From assembly GCA_003695215.1 (NCBI GenBank), contig RFIM01000109.1, positions 1 to 11,671 on the forward strand: a DNA stretch of 11,671 bases, read 5' to 3'. Under the pieces are notes generated by a model. That model had not been told where the DNA came from. It searched no databases and saw only the letters and a program-made list of their open reading frames with translations. Below are positions 5,754-11,671 of this stretch, in pieces (the stretch's first letter is position 1; each line of letters starts with the position of its first letter). Both the position numbers and the translations under genes were made by a program. Source of the DNA: Chloroflexota bacterium (GTDB lineage: Bacteria; Chloroflexota; Anaerolineae; Aggregatilineales; UBA2796).

Positions 5754-8030
5754 ATGAGACAACTCGCCCGACTTTTGCACAACTTAGCGGCGTTATTGTT
5801 GGTCGCAGCCTGCTCCGCTGTGGATGTGGCTGCGCCAAACGCGCCGACTGTGCCGCCAAGCCTTGGCGATGCCGTCAACACAGCGCGCGCCTTCCTAGAG
5901 GCGTGGACAAAAGGCGACTTCAACACGATGTACGGCTTGCTCTCGCCGCGCTCTTTGGTCATCAGCCGCGAGGCCTTCACAGCGGCCTACCAACAAGCCG
6001 AGCAGACGCTGAATCTATTCGGCGAGAACGCTAAGCGCTTCCGCATCCTGGACGATCAAACGCAGCGGCAAGGCAACACAGCCATCATCCGCTACGATAT
6101 GACCTTCAAGTCGCGCTTTCTCGGCGAATTCACAGACTCAGGCCGCACTATGCGCCTGCTGCTGACTGATCGCGGCTGGCGCGTGGCATGGAGCACAATG
6201 GATATCTTTGAAGGTTTGGCAGGCGGCGCACAGCTAGTGCTGGAACGCACGCCGCCGTTGCGTGGAAACATCTACGATCGCAATGGCAAGATCATCGCGC
6301 AAGATGACGTGCCGAACTACGCTGTGCGCTTGCTCACGCGCCAATATCCTACTGGCAGCCCTGATGCCTGCTTCCGCGCCCTGGCTGAGACTTTCCGCCT
6401 TTACATCGGCGATTTTGAGCAGTATCGGCCTTTCACAGGGCAAGATTTCGGCTTCACAGTCGGCACGCTCTTTCAAAGCGATTATGAGGCACTGCGCCCG
6501 AGCTTAGATCGCGTCTGCCTGCTGCAATATGTGCCGCAGCGGACGCGCTTTTACTACGGCGGCAACATTGCTGCGCAGACGGTCGGCTTTGTGACGCCAC
6601 TGCAGGCCGACCAGCAGGCGGCTTTCCCGAACTTGGCGCCAGGCGCGTTAGTTGGGCAGTTTGGCGTGGAGCGCGCCTGGCAAGAGCAGCTGAGCGGCGA
6701 GAGCGGCGCTGAGTTGCTCATCCGCACAGCGGATGGCGTGACTGTGCGCACGATTCATCGCAAGCCGCCCGTGCGCGGCCAGGATGTGCACCTCAGCCTT
6801 GACCGAGAGCTGCAGTTGAAGGCAGAACAAGCCATTGCAGCCGCTTATAACGAGGCAAACTGGGCACCGCTGCGCAACGGCGCGGCGCAAGCGCGCTTGG
6901 TCACAGGTGCGGCAGCCGTTGTGCTGGATGTGAAGACGGGCGATGTCTTGGCATTGGCAAGCTTTCCTTCGGCGCATCCAGATGCTTGGCGCATCGGCAC
7001 GACCTGGGATGCGGCTGAGGTGATCGGCCGTTACTTCGCACAACGCGCTGTCGTCAACCATGCCACAGAAGAGCTGTACGCGCTCGGCTCGGTCATGAAG
7101 ATCGTCTCAACAGCCGCAGCAGCGGATTCGGGCGCTTTCCGCATGACGGAGACGCGCTTTTGCAACGGCACGCTCAAGAGTCCTGATGATGGGCGCATCC
7201 TGACTGACTGGATTTACCTGGAGCCGAACCGCGATCCGAACTATCATGGCGAGATCAATCTGCATCAAGCGCTCACTTCATCTTGCGATATCTACTTCTG
7301 GCTAGTGGGCGAGAAGCTGAATAGCCTGAATCCCTCGCTGCTCAAGCAGTACGCCAATAAGCTGGGCTTGGGCGTGCCAACGGGCATAGACTCGCTGGTC
7401 GACCTTGAGGGCGTGATCCCTGACCCTGACTGGACGCGGGCTAACGAAGGGCGCGCCTGGGGCGTCGGTGATAGCCTGAACGTCGTCATCGGGCAGGGCA
7501 ACGTGAAAGTGACCGTGCTGCAAGCAGCGCGCATGACCGCAGCCATTGCCAATGGCGAGGTGCTACCGAACCTGACGCTTGTCAAGAAGGTCGGCTATCC
7601 TGGTCAGCCGCCGACGTACGTCGCGCCTGAGCGCGAGGCACAGCCGCTGGGCCTCAAACCTGAGGTCATCGAAGGTGTGCGGCTAGGCATGTGTGAGGTG
7701 ATCAGCGACACCAAGCTTGGCACGGCCAGCTGGGTCTTCGCAGGCTGGGATCACGCGCGCGTCAAGGTTTGCGGCAAGACGGGCACTGTTCAGAGCGGCA
7801 CGTTGTATCCGCATGGCTGGTTTGTAGCCTACGCCGGCTTGCCCAACCAAACGCCTGATATCGCCATTGCTGTGTTGGTGCTTTACTCGCGCGAAGGCTC
7901 TGAGACGGGCGCGCCAATTGCGCGGCGCATCATCGAGGCCTACTATGGCTTGCCCTACGCGCCGTTCCCGCGCTATTGGGCTGATCCCTACGAGGTTTTG
8001 CCAACACCGGGCTTAAGTGGCGGGCAGTGA
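5754..8030 (+). CDS. Penicillin-binding protein 2-type transpeptidase, MecA_N-like lipoprotein
   Basis: A 758-residue class B PBP (numbering from ATG 5754; ATG 5748 would add two residues). A basic start and hydrophobic run end in LVAAC with Cys20, a good lipobox, so the protein is probably a lipoprotein facing the outside. Residues about 36-158 resemble the NTF2-like MecA_N domain of PBP2a. The PBP dimerisation region starts at PPLRGNIYDRNGKIIA (167-182). The transpeptidase domain holds Ser446-Val-Met-Lys449, Ser510-Cys-Asp512 (the SxD variant common in PBP2/MrdA proteins instead of SxN), IGQG (579-582) and Lys675-Thr-Gly-Thr. All catalytic motifs are intact. It crosslinks peptidoglycan, presumably with the RodA encoded two genes upstream. 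MecA-like architecture suggests low beta-lactam affinity might be possible, but nothing in the sequence proves resistance. Confidence 0.92.
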   Translation: MRQLARLLHNLAALLLVAACSAVDVAAPNAPTVPPSLGDAVNTARAFLEAWTKGDFNTMYGLLSPRSLVISREAFTAAYQQAEQTLNLFGENAKRFRILDDQTQRQGNTAIIRYDMTFKSRFLGEFTDSGRTMRLLLTDRGWRVAWSTMDIFEGLAGGAQLVLERTPPLRGNIYDRNGKIIAQDDVPNYAVRLLTRQYPTGSPDACFRALAETFRLYIGDFEQYRPFTGQDFGFTVGTLFQSDYEALRPSLDRVCLLQYVPQRTRFYYGGNIAAQTVGFVTPLQADQQAAFPNLAPGALVGQFGVERAWQEQLSGESGAELLIRTADGVTVRTIHRKPPVRGQDVHLSLDRELQLKAEQAIAAAYNEANWAPLRNGAAQARLVTGAAAVVLDVKTGDVLALASFPSAHPDAWRIGTTWDAAEVIGRYFAQRAVVNHATEELYALGSVMKIVSTAAAADSGAFRMTETRFCNGTLKSPDDGRILTDWIYLEPNRDPNYHGEINLHQALTSSCDIYFWLVGEKLNSLNPSLLKQYANKLGLGVPTGIDSLVDLEGVIPDPDWTRANEGRAWGVGDSLNVVIGQGNVKVTVLQAARMTAAIANGEVLPNLTLVKKVGYPGQPPTYVAPEREAQPLGLKPEVIEGVRLGMCEVISDTKLGTASWVFAGWDHARVKVCGKTGTVQSGTLYPHGWFVAYAGLPNQTPDIAIAVLVLYSREGSETGAPIARRIIEAYYGLPYAPFPRYWADPYEVLPTPGLSGGQ

Positions 8031-8047
8031 AGCCAAGCCACAGCTGC

Positions 8048-8076
8048 TTGTCTCGCCAAGCGCTTGGTGATAAGAT
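8048..8076 (+). promoter_or_regulatory. Candidate promoter of the 1067-residue gene
   Basis: TTGTCT (8048-8053), 17 bp, TAAGAT (8071-8076); each box matches four of six consensus bases. It lies in the only intergenic space (91 bp) between the PBP and the large gene. The 17-bp spacer is occupied by a near-palindrome, listed separately. Confidence 0.45.
8053..8070. promoter_or_regulatory. 18-bp near-palindrome filling the promoter spacer (candidate operator)
   Basis: TCGCCAAGCGCTTGGTGA has a perfect 12-bp core, CCAAGCGCTTGG (8056-8067), and extends to nine pairs per side with one G-T mismatch. It sits exactly between the -35 and -10 boxes, the classic site for a dimeric regulator. Alternatively it is a hairpin 23 bases after the PBP stop acting as a weak terminator; no T run follows, which favours the operator reading. 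Confidence 0.45.
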
Positions 8077-8121
8077 ACATCCTGTGAAAAATGTAAAGCA
8101 TCTTGGGAAAGCGCTGTTCTG

Positions 8122-11100
8122 ATGAACGATCGTCCGCAAATTTTCCAGCTGGAGCGCTTCAGTCTTGTCCTGCCTGCACAGGCAGCAGCGCGCCCGACTT
8201 CCGCGCACTTGATCGCGCGCACCGCAGGCATTCGCCCAGAACATGTGATTGAAGCGCGGCGCATCGCCACGCTGAGCCCTCAGCGCCCGCTGACGCCTTT
8301 GGCGCCGCCGCCTGTCACGCTTGGCCTACTGCGTGGCGAGACGGTCGATTACATCGCGGCAAAAGCTCTGCCAACAAAGAATGGCGATACATTCGTGCAG
8401 TATTTGATCATCCCTTCAGCTGTCTTGCGCGCTTTAGGCGGCAATTTACAGCCGCTAGAAGCCTTTGCTCGTGAGCCTTTTCCGCCCGTTCATGAGCCGC
8501 TGCAGCCCTTTGTGATCGCCCAGCCGCGCCCGCCTAGCCCCGAGCAGCAAAGCGACGCGCTCTTGGCGCTTTTAGGCTATTGCCGCAACAACATCCGCAC
8601 TGTGAGCGGCTTGCTGGCCAGCATGGTGCAAGGCTTGGGCATTGTGGTGACGGGCGCGCCAGCCTCGCTGCGCGATAGGCTGACCTTTGTACAAGGCTTG
8701 CTGTGCTTGTTGCCCGCGCCTGTGCGCGCTGCAGTCACCTTTGCTACGCACAGCCCTGAGCCGCTTCAACTGCACGCCCAGATCAAATTCACGCCGAACC
8801 TGAGCGCGCTGCCTGTCCAGCACGCTTTGTTTGATTGGCGCACGCAAACCTTGATGGGCAACCCGCCTGAAGATACCTACACTAAGTTCATCCGCGCGCA
8901 GCTCCAGCTCGATATCTCGCTAGTGATCGAGCAGACCGAGAAATTGGCGCGCACAGCCACGTGGCGCGCCATGCGCCGTGAGAGCATGGCAAGCGCCCTG
9001 GCCTGGGCCTCTAAACGCGCTGCGCTCGATGAGCTAGTCCTACAGCGCCAGCCGGCTGATCGGGCTATGGTCGCGGCTGTCCTGCGTGAGGACCCGACGC
9101 TCCCAGATGAGTTGCGCGTCGCTTATTGCAGCCATCTGCTCTCATTTTCGCTAGCTCTAGGCGATTACAGCCACACGGAGATGATTCCGCTGCTGGCTGC
9201 GCAAAGCAAAGAGATCGCCGATACGGTCTACGAGCAACTATGGGCAGCTGCCAGCTCTGAGCGCGCCATGGACGTCTATCGCTTGGTCTCGCAGTGGCTC
9301 TCTGAGGCGCCGCCTGGCGCCGATCTGAGCCGTTGGCGGCCACTGTTGGCGATGGCGGCCAGCGCACGCGCCAACGAACTGCTGGATGCGCCGCCACAGG
9401 AACTCGCCACTTTCTTAGAACAATTCCTGCAGGCGACCGATAAAGTGCCCATGGAACAGGTTGCCATGCAGCTGATCACCTTAGTGCGCCGCCGCGCTGC
9501 TGAAAATCCAGAGACGGCGCGGGCTGTGTTTCTGTTGGCGATCTACTATTTATCGCTAGGCAACCTGCAACGCCTTGTGGCAGAGAGCGCCTTCCAGGCG
9601 CAGCTGCCGCCGAATCTGCGCGAACTTTTGCCTCATCTGCGCGCCGATGCGCCCAAACCTGCGCCGCCAAGGCTCTTAGCGCGGGCTACGGAAGTTTTCG
9701 GCGAGGCCTATCAGCCCATGCTGATGGGCAGGCTGACCGACTGGGCAATCAGCGTGCAGCGCAGCGACCTGATCGATACAGAGGCGCTCTTCGGCTTAGT
9801 CAAATTGGCAAGTTCGCCCTTTGCAGCGCGCTTCGATCAGGTCATCCAGAACGTGGTGGACGATCTGGGCACGCTGAACAGCTTGCGCAGCCTGAGATTG
9901 GAAGCGCATAGCAGCCTGATCACGCTCAACCTGGTGCGCGGGCGTTACTATGAAGCTGTCGAGCTGATCGCGCTGTGCCTCGACATGATCTATCAAGGCA
10001 CACGCCAAGCACAAGGCGCCGAATTATTGCACATCACCTTCCGCGATGCGCCCATAGGCATTCCTGAGCTGTTGAAGGCGCTCGATGCGCTGCACAACAG
10101 CAGAATCAAGCCCGCTTTGCGCGCTAAAGCTGATCTCGGCGCGCTAGAAGGGCGGCGTTGGGACGCTGCGCTGCAGCCTGTCACTGATCGGCTCTCAGCG
10201 CTCTTCTACAACGATCCACGCCTGATCGCTGTGATCGGTGTGGATGCCGCCATGCGCTTGCTGAAGACAGCTGCCGAGCGCAAGGATGCCGTCGAGGCCT
10301 TGCGGATGATGAACGCAATCGCGAGCTACGCGCTGACCTTTGGCGACCAAGAGACGCACTCAGCTGAGCTGGTCAGTCAGGCTTACAGCCTGCTGGCTTG
10401 GTCGGCTGAGGTGCGCGAGGCGGGCCTGGAAGTCGTGCGCGACTACATTCGGCGTGCCTCGGTAGAGCAGGCTGCCAAAGTGCCGCAACTGGTCGGCTTC
10501 AAGCAAGGCGAGTCGGCCTATAAAGCCTTAGAGGCGACTTACCGCGTGCGCTTAGTGACAGGCGGCGCCGATTTTGGCGTTTTTGCCGAGCAAGCGCAGA
10601 CGGCGGCCTTGTTGCTGGCTGATATTGCCACGTATTATGAGAATGAGCGTCAGCCGCCTGATATCCCAAAGCTGCGCCGCAACATCGATGTGATGAGCGG
10701 CGGCCTGACTGAGGCGGAACGACGGCGCTTGAGCGAGAACGCCATTGCGATCAGTGAGGCCCTTTTGAAGCTCTATCAGCGCCATCAGAAGCGCTTTGGC
10801 AAGCGCAGCCGCCAAGAGCTAGAGGCGCGCCAAGCAGCGCTGATGCGCTCTGAGAGCGTGCCACAAAGCGGCGTGGAGATGCTGCAATGGCTCAGCGCAC
10901 GCCTAGGCGAAGGGCGCACCTATCCAATCCGCTGGCAGCGCGAAGCGGCCAACTACCTGTTCGGCACGCGCTCGCTAAACATGCTCCTGCGCGAATCCTC
11001 TGTGGTGGTGCCATTTTTGCATGGCTTGCTAGCGGCCATGCCTGAAGAACAGACGGCTGAATCGGACCTGTCGGCGCTATGCAGCGAAGTCGATGCGCTG

Positions 11101-11325
11101 TGGGCATCCGTGGCGCCATCGCGTCAGCGCGAGCTGCAGCCGACGCTGGCGCCGAGCTTGCAGCAGGCCGCGGCTGCTATCCTGAAGCTAGGCGAGAAGG
11201 CCAATGAACGTGCCCTGCAGGACGCCAACCGTCGCCGCCAGCTGATCGCAGGCCGCACGCAGCCGCGCAACGCTCTGGAGATGTTCTTCTGGCTGAGCGG
11301 CTATTTCAGTGGCGAACAACACTAG
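8122..11325 (+). CDS. Large uncharacterised helical protein, possibly GAP1-like
   Basis: A 1067-residue soluble-looking protein without signal peptide, membrane segment or P-loop. Residues 1-130 look like a mixed alpha/beta domain (FQLERFSLVL at 8-17, GDTFVQYLIIP at 88-98). Residues 146-225 hold LLALLGYCRNN, GLGIVVTGAP and CLLPAPVRAAVTFATH (195-210). These patterns recall from memory the N-terminal part of GTPase-associated protein 1 (GAP1) proteins; this is a weak, unverified resemblance. From about 250 on it appears all-helical, like a scaffold of helical repeats. The C-terminal 220 residues contain two related units (about 850-931 and 985-1067) ending in E-M-x-x-W-L-S. The start at ATG 8122 has only a weak upstream GGGA 13 nt away. 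A membrane-protein gene starts two bases after the stop, so the two products may work together. Confidence 0.85.
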   Translation: MNDRPQIFQLERFSLVLPAQAAARPTSAHLIARTAGIRPEHVIEARRIATLSPQRPLTPLAPPPVTLGLLRGETVDYIAAKALPTKNGDTFVQYLIIPSAVLRALGGNLQPLEAFAREPFPPVHEPLQPFVIAQPRPPSPEQQSDALLALLGYCRNNIRTVSGLLASMVQGLGIVVTGAPASLRDRLTFVQGLLCLLPAPVRAAVTFATHSPEPLQLHAQIKFTPNLSALPVQHALFDWRTQTLMGNPPEDTYTKFIRAQLQLDISLVIEQTEKLARTATWRAMRRESMASALAWASKRAALDELVLQRQPADRAMVAAVLREDPTLPDELRVAYCSHLLSFSLALGDYSHTEMIPLLAAQSKEIADTVYEQLWAAASSERAMDVYRLVSQWLSEAPPGADLSRWRPLLAMAASARANELLDAPPQELATFLEQFLQATDKVPMEQVAMQLITLVRRRAAENPETARAVFLLAIYYLSLGNLQRLVAESAFQAQLPPNLRELLPHLRADAPKPAPPRLLARATEVFGEAYQPMLMGRLTDWAISVQRSDLIDTEALFGLVKLASSPFAARFDQVIQNVVDDLGTLNSLRSLRLEAHSSLITLNLVRGRYYEAVELIALCLDMIYQGTRQAQGAELLHITFRDAPIGIPELLKALDALHNSRIKPALRAKADLGALEGRRWDAALQPVTDRLSALFYNDPRLIAVIGVDAAMRLLKTAAERKDAVEALRMMNAIASYALTFGDQETHSAELVSQAYSLLAWSAEVREAGLEVVRDYIRRASVEQAAKVPQLVGFKQGESAYKALEATYRVRLVTGGADFGVFAEQAQTAALLLADIATYYENERQPPDIPKLRRNIDVMSGGLTEAERRRLSENAIAISEALLKLYQRHQKRFGKRSRQELEARQAALMRSESVPQSGVEMLQWLSARLGEGRTYPIRWQREAANYLFGTRSLNMLLRESSVVVPFLHGLLAAMPEEQTAESDLSALCSEVDALWASVAPSRQRELQPTLAPSLQQAAAAILKLGEKANERALQDANRRRQLIAGRTQPRNALEMFFWLSGYFSGEQH

Positions 11326-11327
11326 CC

Positions 11328-11671
11328 ATGCCGCTTTGGATTAGCTTGGCAGTTAGTGCGCTCAGCCTGTTCAATGCGCTAGGCGCTTTGCACGTCCTGG
11401 CAGCTTTGCCTACACTGCGCCAGCTGCCTGTGGCGATGCCGCTAGCCCTGCTGCTGGGCATGCCGCTAGCTTGGTCTCTCATCTTTGCTGCGCTTGGCTT
11501 GGGCTTATGGCTGCGAAAGCAGCGCGCTATACGCTTGTTTGCGCCACTGCTCAGCTTGTACGCGCTCTCGCGCTTGGGCTTGGCACTCCTGGCACAGAGC
11601 GACTACGATCGCAGTCGCTTTGGCGCCCAAGCCACACTGACTGCGCTGTGGCTTGGCGCAATTTGGTTATA
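11328..11671 (+). CDS. Polytopic membrane protein, partial (cut by window end)
   Basis: An ATG two bases after the preceding TAG opens a frame that continues through the end of the window without a stop (114 codons). The product is strongly hydrophobic, with about four predicted membrane segments: roughly residues 3-28, 33-60, 67-88 and 100 onward. They are separated by short basic or polar loops (TLRQ near 29-32, LRKQR near 62-66, and a QSDYDRSR loop near 90-98). I do not recognise a family. There is no Shine-Dalgarno site, so translation probably depends on coupling with the 1067-residue gene. Codon use matches its neighbours, supporting a real gene. Confidence 0.7.
   Translation, partial: MPLWISLAVSALSLFNALGALHVLAALPTLRQLPVAMPLALLLGMPLAWSLIFAALGLGLWLRKQRAIRLFAPLLSLYALSRLGLALLAQSDYDRSRFGAQATLTALWLGAIWL

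Noticed and set aside
7930..8244. Reverse-strand frame spanning the gap between the PBP and the large gene
   Set aside because: Most of it overlaps the two real genes. Its composition is shadow-like, and the gap is better explained by a promoter with a dyad.
8294..8661. P-loop NTPase reading of the VVTGAP segment in the large protein
   Set aside because: The segment lacks the GK[ST] of a Walker A motif and no Walker B acidic pair follows.
1..11671. tRNA, rRNA, CRISPR array, IS terminal repeats
   Set aside because: Nothing resembling these was seen on reading both strands. Intergenic gaps are all under about 125 bases and are accounted for by promoters, hairpins and leaders.

Overview
The window is a gene-dense, roughly 58% G+C bacterial segment in which every supportable gene lies on the + strand. 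There are nine genes, one of them cut off by the right edge, plus the probable tail of another at the left edge. No RNA gene, IS element or CRISPR array was seen. The content suggests a Chloroflexota (Anaerolineae-like) genome: an etfBA pair, a Uma2-family nuclease gene, RodA beside a lipoprotein-type penicillin-binding protein with a MecA-like N-terminal domain, a very large uncharacterised helical protein, and TTG/GTG starts. That assignment is inference from gene content and is only moderately secure.

Region 1 (about 118-2888) is an energy/carbon metabolism operon. A sigma70-like promoter overlaps the end of the preceding reading frame. It is followed by etfB (TTG start), etfA (ATGA overlap) and a fumarylacetoacetate-hydrolase-family enzyme 6 bp further on. 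A perfect 12-bp hairpin terminator closes the unit. EtfAB would carry electrons from flavin dehydrogenases to the respiratory chain, and the FAH-family enzyme would act on a 2-oxo-acid or acylpyruvate-type catabolic intermediate.

Region 2 (2889-4278) is a two-gene unit. A Uma2-family PD-(D/E)XK nuclease is translationally coupled (ATGA) to a classical zinc sirtuin. The sirtuin carries the Tyr-x-x-Arg signature associated with removal of acidic acyl groups such as succinyl.

Region 3 (4279-8030) is a cell-wall elongation cluster: a RodA-type SEDS glycosyltransferase, a small excisionase-like helix-turn-helix protein, and a class B PBP2-type transpeptidase with a lipobox instead of a plain membrane anchor and an NTF2/MecA_N-like domain. 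RodA polymerises glycan from lipid II and the PBP crosslinks it. The small DNA-binding protein between them is the odd member.

Region 4 (8031-11671) has a candidate promoter whose 17-bp spacer is almost exactly filled by an 18-bp near-palindrome. It drives a 1067-residue protein of unknown function. Its N-terminal part recalls GTPase-associated protein 1 (GAP1) proteins, and its C-terminal part contains an unreported internal duplication. Two bases after its stop begins a polytopic membrane protein that runs off the window. This pair is the best candidate for something undescribed.
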